Of a DNA stretch of 23,095 nucleotides, positions 1 to 7,112 are shown one piece after another. Both the position numbers and the translations under genes were made by a program. Source of the stretch: CAWKZT01 sp963854565 (GTDB lineage: Bacteria; Actinomycetota; Acidimicrobiia; Acidimicrobiales; JAHEJN01); assembly GCA_963854565.1 (NCBI GenBank), contig CAWKZT010000014.1:1-23095 (forward strand), given 5' to 3'. Numbering within the stretch: the stretch's first letter is position 1; each line of letters opens with the position of its first letter. The notes under the pieces were generated by a model. The model did not search any database and was not told where the DNA came from. It saw only the letters and a program-made list of their open reading frames with translations.

Positions 1-511
1 CGACAACAGCCAGTTCAACGGTCTGAGGGGATGCCACCGAGGCAACCACATGCGGATTGCCAATGGACGCCGAGCCCACGTGGGAGGCAGCTATTAGCGA
101 ACCCAACCGCGCTTCGGCCTCAGGGAACGACTCATCAATCACCTGACCCATGTCCGCGGTAACTAGGGCGACAGAACGTTCGTCGGTTGCCTCGACCACA
201 ACGTTGCGAAAGCCAGCCCCGGAGGCGACGACGTAACTGCCCGTCTGTTGTCCATCGCGCTGAACCAGAGCCTGTGCCACGCAACGCAACCCATTGCCGC
301 TGATTTCGGCCAGGCTGCCGTCGGCGTTAAGCAAGGTCATGGTGATATCGGCCTCGCCATCGTTGGGCGTGAGCCAGATAAGCCCATCGGCACCTATGCC
401 GGTGAAGCGATCGCAGAGATCGAATGCCTGGGCGGGGGCGTCATGGGGCACAGTCGTAGCGAAGGTAATAAGAAAGTCGTTCCCGAGGCCGTGGTGCTTA
501 CTTAGGCGCAT
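1..511 (-). CDS. dapF: Diaminopimelate epimerase, 3' end outside window
   Basis: DapF interconverts LL- and meso-diaminopimelate in the cytoplasm, for lysine and peptidoglycan. The first 170 residues are visible and the C-terminal domain lies beyond base 1. Family marks seen: HGLGNDF near residue 7, GIGADGL near 38, and N62-A-D-G-S-L-A-E-I-S71-G-N-G-L-R, which fits the DAP epimerase signature N-x-D-G-S-x4-C-G-N-G-x-R at every fixed position except the active-site Cys, which is Ser (AGC codon, 299-301). A later GNPHVV stretch is also typical. The ATG at 509-511 overlaps the end of miaA by 10 bases, which suggests translational coupling; no clear Shine-Dalgarno precedes it. Position at the end of recA-miaB-miaA-dapF is the usual actinobacterial place. 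Family assignment is firm. Catalytic competence is uncertain because of S71 and because the second catalytic Cys is not visible. Confidence 0.93.
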   Translation of the reverse strand, partial: MRLSKHHGLGNDFLITFATTVPHDAPAQAFDLCDRFTGIGADGLIWLTPNDGEADITMTLLNADGSLAEISGNGLRCVAQALVQRDGQQTGSYVVASGAGFRNVVVEATDERSVALVTADMGQVIDESFPEAEARLGSLIAASHVGSASIGNPHVVASVASPQTVELAVV

Positions 512-1425
512 GGTTCGAAGTCTTTCAGGAGATCGGGTAGCAGGTCCAATGGATTGTGCTCGGCGGAACGCCAGATGAGGCGCGGATCTCGACGAAACCA
601 CCGTTGCTGACGTCGGGCAAATCGCTTCGTGCGCTGTATTGCCAACTCAAGTGCATCATCAAGCGTCACATCGCCCTCGAGGTGTTCGAACAATTCCTTG
701 TATCCCAGCGCTTGGCGCGCCGTGCGAGAAAGTCCGCGTTCCGAAGCGAGCAACAGTGAACACTCGGCCAGGAACCCCTCGTCCATCTGCTGGTGATAGC
801 GCCGACTGATCCGGTCATACAACTGCTCGCGGGGCAAGTCGACGATCACCATCTGAAATGGCACCTCGCCGTATTCGGTCATCCCGGGGCCAAACGCCGA
901 GAATGGCCGACCACTGCCTAACGTCACTTCCAAAGCCCGCATCACTCGCCGACGGTTTGTGGCCTCCATACGAGATGCAGCCAATGGGTCGAGTTCCTGA
1001 AGTTGGGAAAAAAGTTCATAAGTATTGGGATTGGCATCGAGTTCGACGACCACATCGGGGAAACGACCAGGAAGATCAAGGGAATCGGTAACCGCTCGCA
1101 AGTAGAGACCGGTTCCACCCACTAACACCGGCACCTTTCCTCGGGAACGAATATCGGCAAAAGCCTCCGCGGCATCGACCTGGAAGCGTCCGAGGTGGTA
1201 GTCGTCGCTCGGGTCAGTGATGTCAATGAGGTGGTGTCGAACCTCGAGTTGTTCGCTGGCACTCGGCTTGGCCGTGCCGATATCCATCCCCCGGTACACC
1301 TGCATCGAATCGGCGGAGACCAACTCGATCTCGGGGCAGGCTCTGGCCAACGCCATAGCCAGTGACGACTTGCCACTGGCGGTGGGACCACAGATGGCCA
1401 ACGTAAGGGGGGTCTGGTCGCTCAG
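502..1425 (-). CDS. miaA: tRNA dimethylallyltransferase MiaA
   Basis: MiaA transfers the dimethylallyl group of DMAPP to N6 of A37 in tRNAs reading UNN codons; MiaB, encoded directly upstream, then methylthiolates that base. Seen: P-loop GPTASGKSS, the DSMQVYRGMDIGTAKPS block, the HHLID motif, VLVGGTGLYLRAV and the C-terminal QRTKRFARRQQRWFRRD region. The start is a real problem. The only ATG in frame (1518) would overlap miaB by 97 bases and add a non-homologous Arg-rich leader; the first TTG (1401) leaves only four residues before the P-loop. I prefer CTG at 1423-1425, which overlaps the miaB stop as CTGA, has a GGTGG run just upstream and gives MSDQTPLTLAICGPTASGKSS, a normal MiaA N-terminus and a normal length of 307 residues. 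The gene end overlaps the dapF start. The product is certain; the start is inferred. Confidence 0.95.
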   Translation of the reverse strand: MSDQTPLTLAICGPTASGKSSLAMALARACPEIELVSADSMQVYRGMDIGTAKPSASEQLEVRHHLIDITDPSDDYHLGRFQVDAAEAFADIRSRGKVPVLVGGTGLYLRAVTDSLDLPGRFPDVVVELDANPNTYELFSQLQELDPLAASRMEATNRRRVMRALEVTLGSGRPFSAFGPGMTEYGEVPFQMVIVDLPREQLYDRISRRYHQQMDEGFLAECSLLLASERGLSRTARQALGYKELFEHLEGDVTLDDALELAIQRTKRFARRQQRWFRRDPRLIWRSAEHNPLDLLPDLLKDFEPCA

Positions 1426-2882
1426 CCCGCTACCACCGGAATACGAGTTCGGTGCGTGGGCTTGGCGACGATCTCGTCGAGTTCGCCCATGAGATAATGA
1501 CTGCGGCCTTCGGTGCATCGCACATTGGCAATCGTTCCCACCCTCAATTGCTCACTGCTCGGAAAATGAATCATGCGGTTCTGGCGGGTCCGTCCCGAGA
1601 GAACCATTTCGTCCCGCTTTGAAGGTCCTTCTACGACGACCTCTTCGAGACGCCCCACTCGGGAATGGTTCCCGCGAAGGGCCGAACGCTGAGTCACCAA
1701 GCGAAGCCGCTCAAATCGGTCTACCGCCACCGAATGATCGACAAAATCGGCGGTGAGGTCAGCCGCTTCGGTGTTGGGGCGAGGTGAGAAGATGTAGGCA
1801 AAAACACTGTCGTACTGGGCTTCGGCCGCTACTTGTAAGGTTTGCTCGAAATCATCCTCGGTCTCGCCGGGGAACCCGACAATCACGTCGGTCGTTACCG
1901 ACAAGTCATCGATGCCGGCCCGAGCGGCCGTAAGTCGTTCGAGGTAGCGCTCGGCGGTATAGCCACGGTGCATCGCCGCCAGAATTCGATCGCTCCCGGA
2001 CTGCACCGGTAGGTGCAAGTGCTCGACCACGGTGTCGACCTCGGCCATGGCTTGAATTGTTTCGGGCCGGAGATCTTTAGGGTGCGGGCTGACGTAGCGG
2101 ACCCTGCGAATACCTTCGACTGCGCCCACAGCCCGCAGCAGATCGGCAAACAGTGGTCGGGCTCGACGGTCAGACTCGGCCCACCTAATGCCAGCGACAT
2201 GAGCGTCGAGCGGATCGGGTTCGCTGCCCCGCAATTTGAGGGCCAGATCGCGACCGTAAGAGTTGACGTTTTGGCCAAGCAAAGTGATCTCGATGACGCC
2301 ATCGGCCACTAGCCGTTCGGCTTCGGCCACAAGGTCGCCAAAGGGGCGGCTCATTTCGACGCCCCTGACCTGGGGAACGATGCAGAACGCGCATTGGTTG
2401 TCACACCCAATCTGGATGGTGACCCAGGCGGCATAATCGGCCTCGCGACGGGCGGGCAGTGCGGAAGGAAAGGCAGCAAGATCGTCGGCCACCGTCTCTT
2501 CGAGAATTTCCATAATGGGACCGTTGGCCCGCGCCTCGGACAAAAGCTCGGCGGCGCGTCCAACATTGTGGGTTCCAAAAACCACGTCGACATGCCCAGC
2601 ACGATCCTGGATCAGTTCGCGATCCTTCTGCGCCAGGCAGCCGGCCACCGCAATTTGCATTTGTGGGTTTGCTTGCTTGGCCCGCTTGAGGTCGCCTAGG
2701 GCGGCGTACAACTTGTTGTCAGCATTCTCGCGAATGCAGCACGTGTTCAGTACGACCACGTCGGCATCGCCGACTTCGTCGCCCCGTTTCATACCGTCCG
2801 CCTCAAGCAGCCCAGCAATACGTTCGGAATCGTGTTCGTTCATCTGACACCCAAAAGTGCGGATCACGTACGTACGACTCAT
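1422..2882 (-). CDS. miaB: tRNA-2-methylthio-N6-dimethylallyladenosine synthase MiaB
   Basis: MiaB is a radical-SAM methylthiotransferase that converts i6A37 to ms2i6A37 in tRNA, using two [4Fe-4S] clusters. The 486-residue protein shows the UPF0004 domain with its three cluster Cys at C12 (FGCQMN), C48 (NTCCIREN) and C82 (AGCLAQKD), then the radical-SAM triad C160-xxx-C164-xx-C167, the LGQNVNSYG block, HLPVQSGSD and VGFPGETEDDF, and a C-terminal TRAM-like segment (GRLEEVVVEGPSKRD onward). A roughly 30-residue insert after LGQNVNSYG lengthens the radical-SAM domain. The ATG at 2880-2882 follows recA by 68 bases with no obvious Shine-Dalgarno. The stop is shared with the proposed CTG start of miaA. 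The 68-base gap from recA has no room for recX and holds only a small CGTTG/CAACG hairpin. Confidence 0.97.
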   Translation of the reverse strand: MSRTYVIRTFGCQMNEHDSERIAGLLEADGMKRGDEVGDADVVVLNTCCIRENADNKLYAALGDLKRAKQANPQMQIAVAGCLAQKDRELIQDRAGHVDVVFGTHNVGRAAELLSEARANGPIMEILEETVADDLAAFPSALPARREADYAAWVTIQIGCDNQCAFCIVPQVRGVEMSRPFGDLVAEAERLVADGVIEITLLGQNVNSYGRDLALKLRGSEPDPLDAHVAGIRWAESDRRARPLFADLLRAVGAVEGIRRVRYVSPHPKDLRPETIQAMAEVDTVVEHLHLPVQSGSDRILAAMHRGYTAERYLERLTAARAGIDDLSVTTDVIVGFPGETEDDFEQTLQVAAEAQYDSVFAYIFSPRPNTEAADLTADFVDHSVAVDRFERLRLVTQRSALRGNHSRVGRLEEVVVEGPSKRDEMVLSGRTRQNRMIHFPSSEQLRVGTIANVRCTEGRSHYLMGELDEIVAKPTHRTRIPVVAG

Positions 2883-2950
2883 GGCTTTAGGCTACGGCTC
2901 GTCAACCGGCGTTGCTGCCAACGACCGCTCCAAAACGTTCGATGGAGTGA

Positions 2951-3997
2951 CTATTCGAGTGAAATTGGCTCGTCGTCGGCCTCGGAGAACTCGGCTTTTT
3001 CTTCCTCGAGTTCCTCGGGCGGATTGATCTCGATCCAAATTTTGTCCGATAACTCGACCATGATCTCAGGATGTTCTTGCAGGAAGGCCTTGGACTTCTC
3101 GCGCCCCTGGCCGAGTTGTTCACCATCGTAGGTAAACCAGGCACCCGCCTTCTTGACCATGCCCAACTCGACACTGATGTCGAGAATTGAACCTTCGCGG
3201 CTAATACCCTTGCCGTACATGATGTCGAACTCGGCCTGACGAAACGGCGGCGCAACCTTGTTCTTGACCACTTTGACACGAGTGCGGTTGCCCACTATCT
3301 CGACGCCTTGCTTGATGGCTTCGATACGACGAATATCGAGACGCACCGAAGAATAAAACTTGAGCGCACGGCCACCAGGAGTGACTTCGGGGCTACCAAA
3401 CATCACACCAATCTTCTCGCGAAGCTGATTAATGAAGATACAGACGGTATTGGATCGGTTGAGGTTGGCGGTGAGCTTGCGCAGAGCCTGCGACATCAAC
3501 CGAGCCTGAGCACCAACATGGTGATCGCCCATGTCGCCTTCGATCTCAGCCTTAGGAGTAAGGGCCGCGACCGAATCAATAACAATCACATCCAGGGCAC
3601 CGGAACGAATAAGCATGTCGGTAATTTCGAGAGCCTGTTCGCCGGTATCGGGCTGCGAAATCAACAATTCATCGACATCGACGCCGATGGCACGGGCGTA
3701 GGCGGGATCCATGGCATGCTCGGCATCGATGTAGGCACAGATGCCACCGTTGCGCTGTGCCTCGGCCACCACATGGATAGCAAGAGTGGTCTTACCTGAT
3801 GCCTCCGGACCAAAGATCTCGGTGACACGACCACGAGGGAGCCCACCGACTCCGAGGGCAATGTCGAGCGCCAGGGCGCCAGTGGGGATGCTCTCGATAC
3901 CCATCGAACCCTTCTCGCCCATTTTCATGACTGAGCCAGTACCGAACTGCTTTTCGATCTGACTAAGTGCCATTTCGAGTGCTTTGTCTCGTTCCAT
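2951..3997 (-). CDS. recA: Recombinase RecA
   Basis: RecA forms ATP-dependent filaments on single-stranded DNA for homologous recombination and triggers LexA self-cleavage in the SOS response. The 348-residue product is full length. Seen: N-terminal helix ALEMALSQIEKQFGTGSVMKMG, Walker A GPEASGKT, DAEHAMDP, Walker B-type VIVIDSVAAL, loop-1 region EIEGDMGDHHVGAQARLMSQALRKL, the INQLREKIGVMFG block with loop 2, and an acidic C-terminal tail (EELEEEKAEFSEADDEP). There is no intein at the sites used in mycobacteria. The ATG is preceded by AGAAGG (complement of 4005-4010) with 7-base spacing. A LexA-type box lies about 135 bases upstream, so the gene is probably SOS-controlled. Confidence 0.99.
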   Translation of the reverse strand: MERDKALEMALSQIEKQFGTGSVMKMGEKGSMGIESIPTGALALDIALGVGGLPRGRVTEIFGPEASGKTTLAIHVVAEAQRNGGICAYIDAEHAMDPAYARAIGVDVDELLISQPDTGEQALEITDMLIRSGALDVIVIDSVAALTPKAEIEGDMGDHHVGAQARLMSQALRKLTANLNRSNTVCIFINQLREKIGVMFGSPEVTPGGRALKFYSSVRLDIRRIEAIKQGVEIVGNRTRVKVVKNKVAPPFRQAEFDIMYGKGISREGSILDISVELGMVKKAGAWFTYDGEQLGQGREKSKAFLQEHPEIMVELSDKIWIEINPPEELEEEKAEFSEADDEPISLE

Positions 3998-4123
3998 CTT
4001 GTGACCTTCTTGTTAATTTGCTGCTGACGTGAGTGTTCTGATTGAACGAGTCCCACCCTAAAGAGGGGGTGTGACACTCTTGAGAGCAAGCTCTCCGAGC
4101 AGCACCGCTAGGACACTTACATC

Positions 4124-4152
4124 ACTGTAATTACGAACAACTGTTCGTACAA
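4124..4152 (-). promoter_or_regulatory. Candidate recA promoter around the SOS box
   Basis: Read on the minus strand, TTGTAC (4152-4147) and TACAGT (4129-4124) are separated by 17 bases, a sigma70-type spacing, and the SOS box sits in and around the spacer, where bound LexA would block polymerase. Both hexamers match the consensus only partly, so the exact promoter is tentative. The predicted leader of about 120 bases contains a GAGAG-CTTG-CTCTC hairpin (complement of the block near 4081-4095). Confidence 0.45.
4132..4149. promoter_or_regulatory. SOS box (LexA operator) of recA
   Basis: TACGAACAACTGTTCGTA has 7-base inverted arms around a 4-base centre and contains CGAAC-N4-GTTCG, the LexA operator form known from Gram-positive bacteria and mycobacteria (GAAC-N4-GTTC). 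It lies upstream of recA, the standard SOS target. Binding is inferred from sequence and context. Confidence 0.85.
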
Positions 4153-4223
4153 GCATTTTGTGCAAAAATCTGCAGAAATCTTAGGGACGGCGTTCAAGAA
4201 CTGCGGAATTTCAGGCAATGCGT

Positions 4224-4250
4224 GGGAACGAAATAGCGTCTACAGTCGTT
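4224..4250 (+). promoter_or_regulatory. Candidate SigR/SigH-type promoter of msrB
   Basis: GGGAAC at 4224-4229 and GTT at 4248-4250 are 18 bases apart. This matches the GGGAAT/C-N18-19-GTT promoters read by the thiol-oxidative-stress ECF sigma factors SigR (Streptomyces) and SigH (mycobacteria, corynebacteria), for which methionine sulfoxide reductase genes are known targets. The predicted start would give a leader of roughly 55 bases to the msrB ATG. No sigma factor gene is in the window, so the assignment is inference from motif, spacing and target. The rest of the 314-base divergent region (3998-4311) holds the recA control elements and no gene that I can see. Confidence 0.55.
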
Positions 4251-4311
4251 ACACCATGACAGCGAGTGTTCGCACTTCCCTTCATTACCCCTTTTCCCCA
4301 AGGATTTTGCC

Positions 4312-4719
4312 ATGACCGAACCAACCACATACACCGACGAAGAACTCCGAGCCCGCCTCACCACAGAACAATACGCCGTCACCCAATCAGCCGGAACTGA
4401 ACGCGCCTTCACCGGTGAGTACTGGGATACCAAAGATGCCGGCACCTACCACTGCGTTGTGTGCGACGAAGCCCTATTTGCCTCAGACACCAAATTTGAA
4501 AGCGGCTCCGGCTGGCCAAGCTTCTGGCAAGCGGTCAATCAAGATGCTGTAACCACCGAAACCGACCGAAGTCATGGCATGTCGCGCAACGAAGCCTTGT
4601 GTGCCAAGTGCGGCGCTCACCTTGGTCACGTTTTTCCCGACGGGCCCGCTCCCACCGGAGACCGATTCTGCATGAACTCGGCCTCGTTGCGACTCGACCG
4701 CGACGCCTCGGAGGACTAG
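4312..4719 (+). CDS. msrB: Peptide-methionine (R)-S-oxide reductase MsrB
   Basis: MsrB reduces the R form of methionine sulfoxide in proteins, repairing oxidative damage with thioredoxin as the usual reductant. The 135-residue protein is a complete single-domain SelR enzyme. Seen: zinc-binding pairs C48-VV-C51 and C97-AK-C100, the SGSGWPSFW block, GHVFPDGPAPTGDRFC with catalytic C120, then MNSASLRL. There is no signal peptide, so it should be cytoplasmic. The ATG is preceded by AAGGA at about 8 bases. It is divergent from recA, and the NUDIX gene follows 3 bases after its stop, so both are probably in one transcript driven from the candidate stress promoter at 4224-4250. Confidence 0.97.
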   Translation: MTEPTTYTDEELRARLTTEQYAVTQSAGTERAFTGEYWDTKDAGTYHCVVCDEALFASDTKFESGSGWPSFWQAVNQDAVTTETDRSHGMSRNEALCAKCGAHLGHVFPDGPAPTGDRFCMNSASLRLDRDASED

Positions 4720-4722
4720 TTC

Positions 4723-5160
4723 GTGCAACCAGGCGAATGGGCAAACCGCGGCGAGGCCGCTGGCTGTGTCATGGTGGCCGACGGTCAGGTGCTGTTGTTG
4801 TATCGCCACCGTTTCATTACCGATACGTGGGGCTGGGAAATCCCCGCCGGAAAAATCGATCCCGGAGAAACCGCCGCGGTCGCCGCTCGACGCGAAGCCA
4901 TCGAAGAAACCGGCTGGGACCCCGGCGAAACTGCTCCCCTTTGTTCCTTCAACCCCAGCAACGGCATCAGCGACCAGCGTTTTCATATCTTCCACTCGGT
5001 CAATCCCACCTATGTTGGCCCACCGGCTGACACCAACGAAGCCACTAAAATCGTTTGGCATGATCCGCGATCAGTCCGCGAATTGCTCTACAACGGCAAA
5101 GTTCACGACGGTCTATCGTTCGCCGCGCTCAGCTATGCCCTGGCATTCAACGCTATCTAG
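4723..5160 (+). CDS. NUDIX hydrolase, ADP-ribose pyrophosphatase-like
   Basis: NUDIX enzymes cleave nucleoside diphosphates linked to another moiety. The box is intact: G43-x5-E49-x7-R57-E58-A-I-E61-E62-T-G64-W65, with the GWEIPAGKIDPGE lead-in typical of ADP-sugar pyrophosphatases. The substrate cannot be told from sequence; ADP-ribose or another nucleotide sugar is the best guess. The start is GTG at 4723, chosen because GGAGG at 4710-4714, inside the msrB end, is 8 bases upstream; this gives 145 residues. Coupling to msrB suggests a role in clearing damaged or stress-derived nucleotides, but this is context only. It ends convergently with the MFS gene 45 bases away. Confidence 0.9.
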   Translation: MQPGEWANRGEAAGCVMVADGQVLLLYRHRFITDTWGWEIPAGKIDPGETAAVAARREAIEETGWDPGETAPLCSFNPSNGISDQRFHIFHSVNPTYVGPPADTNEATKIVWHDPRSVRELLYNGKVHDGLSFAALSYALAFNAI

Positions 5161-5162
5161 CC

Positions 5163-5187
5163 TCGGGGACACCAAAGAGCCCCGGTG
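5163..5187. terminator. Possible terminator between convergent genes
   Basis: CGGGG (5164-5168) pairs with CCCCG (5180-5184) across an 11-base loop, with one flanking T-G wobble. It lies in the 45-base gap where the NUDIX and MFS genes end face to face. There is no T-run, so the call is weak. Confidence 0.3.
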
Positions 5188-5205
5188 AATTTCAGCTACA
5201 TAGAC

Positions 5206-6441
5206 CTACGCGTGCCCGGTAACCGCAGTGGCTGGATCGAGGTCAAGATTCATGGCAACACCCCGGAGTTGTCGCCAGGTAGGACCAGCGAGGACGTAGC
5301 TCGCTATCCCTAGCACCACCATGATCACCGCGCACGCCGTATAGGCAGTAAACCGCCCAAAATGCTCGTACAGGATTCCCGCTGTGGTGGCGGTAATTGC
5401 GGCCGTCATCATTTCGACTGCGCCGATCATGCCCTGGGCACTCGCCTGACGTTCCGGAGCGATGGCTAACCCTGTAGCGATACCTCCGCTAGAGATGGTG
5501 AGGCCATCGTTAACCGAATTCAAAAGGGCCACGGCCAACATGGCCCCACCGGTCGGCATGAGGCCATAGGCAAATATGAACACCGCACCAACGATGAGCC
5601 CTAGTGGCCCCAGACGAAACGGTCCAACGCGTTGGGCCAGTCGACCGCCGGTTGGGCTCAGGAAAATCAACGGCAGCGCGAACATCGTGATGCCGATATT
5701 GGCAACCCACTCGCTGGCTTCAAGGTCATCAAGCACAACCGCCCAAAGCGCATCAAAGGTACCGATCATGATCCAGACGCCTGAGACCAGCAAGGTAATG
5801 GCCAGGAAAGACCGGTTGCGGAACATATCAAATGCAAATCTGGCTACCGGGACGTCGTGATCGGACTCGTCGACGTCCACCCAAAAAAGAATCGGTAGAA
5901 CCAACACATTGGCGGCCGCAATCACAAGGAACGGTGCCGATAGACCAAATGGGCCGACCAGAATCGCGGAAATTGCCGGACCCATCGCAAAGCCAGATAC
6001 ATCGGCCGCCAACAAGAGACCCAAGTTGTGACCCAAGTTCTCGGGATCACCAATAATGACGATCCGGCGAACCGCTGGGGCGGCCATGCCGATACCGATT
6101 CCCATAACGAAACGCGCCCCGAGCAACGGGAGCAAAGACGTCGCATACGCCATGCCCACCAAAGCAACGACCGTGGTAACTGTGCCAAGAAAGACCAACC
6201 GCTTCGCGTAACCCCTATCAGCGACCGGGGCAATAAATATCTGGGCCAAAAACGACGCAAAGAAACCAATGCCAACGATGAGCCCCAACCATGTTTCGCT
6301 AATCCCGTACTCGTCGCGGAAATCGTCAAGCACGGTGAACATCACGCCATAGCCCGAAACCAACAGCCCAGTCAACAAGCCGAAAGTCAACACTTTGGAG
6401 CGCGGCATCGCTAGCGATGGGGCGGAGTCCTGGGGCATCAT
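5206..6441 (-). CDS. Major facilitator superfamily transporter
   Basis: This is a 411-residue MFS permease with about 12 hydrophobic segments, starting with KVLTFGLLTGLLVSGYGVMFTVL. A motif-A-like loop, APVADRGYAKRLVFLG, follows segment 2, and a long polar stretch (VDVDESDHDVPVARFAFDMFRNRS) separates the two six-helix halves. The architecture fits the drug/proton antiporter group, but the substrate cannot be read from sequence. It starts at one of two adjacent ATGs (6441 or 6438). No regulator or enzyme gene accompanies it. The 98 bases upstream (6442-6539) hold only short GCCAG/CTGGC inverted repeats, possibly a weak terminator for the gene before it. Confidence 0.9.
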   Translation of the reverse strand: MMPQDSAPSLAMPRSKVLTFGLLTGLLVSGYGVMFTVLDDFRDEYGISETWLGLIVGIGFFASFLAQIFIAPVADRGYAKRLVFLGTVTTVVALVGMAYATSLLPLLGARFVMGIGIGMAAPAVRRIVIIGDPENLGHNLGLLLAADVSGFAMGPAISAILVGPFGLSAPFLVIAAANVLVLPILFWVDVDESDHDVPVARFAFDMFRNRSFLAITLLVSGVWIMIGTFDALWAVVLDDLEASEWVANIGITMFALPLIFLSPTGGRLAQRVGPFRLGPLGLIVGAVFIFAYGLMPTGGAMLAVALLNSVNDGLTISSGGIATGLAIAPERQASAQGMIGAVEMMTAAITATTAGILYEHFGRFTAYTACAVIMVVLGIASYVLAGPTWRQLRGVAMNLDLDPATAVTGHA

Positions 6442-6539
6442 CGCAGGCTACTCACCGCGGCTCCGACATGGAGACAATTAACGGCGGGCGAGCCAGTCGT
6501 CTGGACATGGCTGGCAGCCTGACCTGGGTGCCTTGACGA

Positions 6540-7070
6540 TTAGCCCAGTGCCGGTGAGCCGTTGAACGCCATTGGGTCGCCAGCGTCAGGAATTAGCGGA
6601 GCAATCCAACTCATAGCTTCGGCCAACTCGTCGACGGCGACGCGCCATTCGTCGGGGTCCCAGCCTTGCGCGCTAGCGAGCACGGTCGCACTGTTGTTGA
6701 GATGGAGGAATGCGGGCAACTGCTCAAGCCCGGCACTCTTCACAAATGCTCGATCTTCGTCGACGAAAACTATGAACTCGTCGGCAATTGGCCCGAGAAA
6801 CTGACGCGCATCATCGGCGCTGCCGGTAACGATGAACGCTGGACGCACATTGGATTGGGCAAAATTGCCCAAAATGCGCTGCGTAGTGTCAAGGAGCCAG
6901 GCACTTTGATTAGTGAACGGATCGAGCACCACGGCCGCCATATGAAAGGTGACCAGCCAATCGACCAAGGGTCGGGCTTCACCGTTAAGCGGAGTGAGTT
7001 GGACTTCGGGAGATGGATTGTTCGCCACGAGCGTCAAGTTATCGCGTTGAAAGCGTTCTTCGCGACACAC
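6540..7070 (-). CDS. Hypothetical protein, thioredoxin-like fold without CxxC
   Basis: I do not recognise a named family. The 176-residue product reads like a thioredoxin fold: strand-helix AAVVLDPFTNQSAWLLDTTQRILGNF, strand RPAFIVTG, then strand EFIVFVDEDRAFVKSAGLEQLPAFLHLNNSATV, where QLPAF matches the cis-Pro loop, and a final helix with GWDPDEWRVAVDELAEAMSW. The place where CxxC would sit reads NQSA, so classical redox activity is not expected. No signal peptide or membrane segment is visible. The start is a GTG at 7070; the frame stays open upstream (RGLGRILQV), so translation could begin a little earlier. It is divergent from the fumarase gene with a 42-base gap, so promoters must overlap coding sequence. 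Confidence 0.75.
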   Translation of the reverse strand: MCREERFQRDNLTLVANNPSPEVQLTPLNGEARPLVDWLVTFHMAAVVLDPFTNQSAWLLDTTQRILGNFAQSNVRPAFIVTGSADDARQFLGPIADEFIVFVDEDRAFVKSAGLEQLPAFLHLNNSATVLASAQGWDPDEWRVAVDELAEAMSWIAPLIPDAGDPMAFNGSPALG

Positions 7071-7112
7071 CTGAAGTATTCGTCCAAGTCCGCGAGCAGG
7101 TAGCGTCGTGGT

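Noticed and set aside
3308..3799. 163-codon plus-strand ORF opposite recA
   Set aside because: Antisense to RecA, no recognisable domain and no ribosome binding site.
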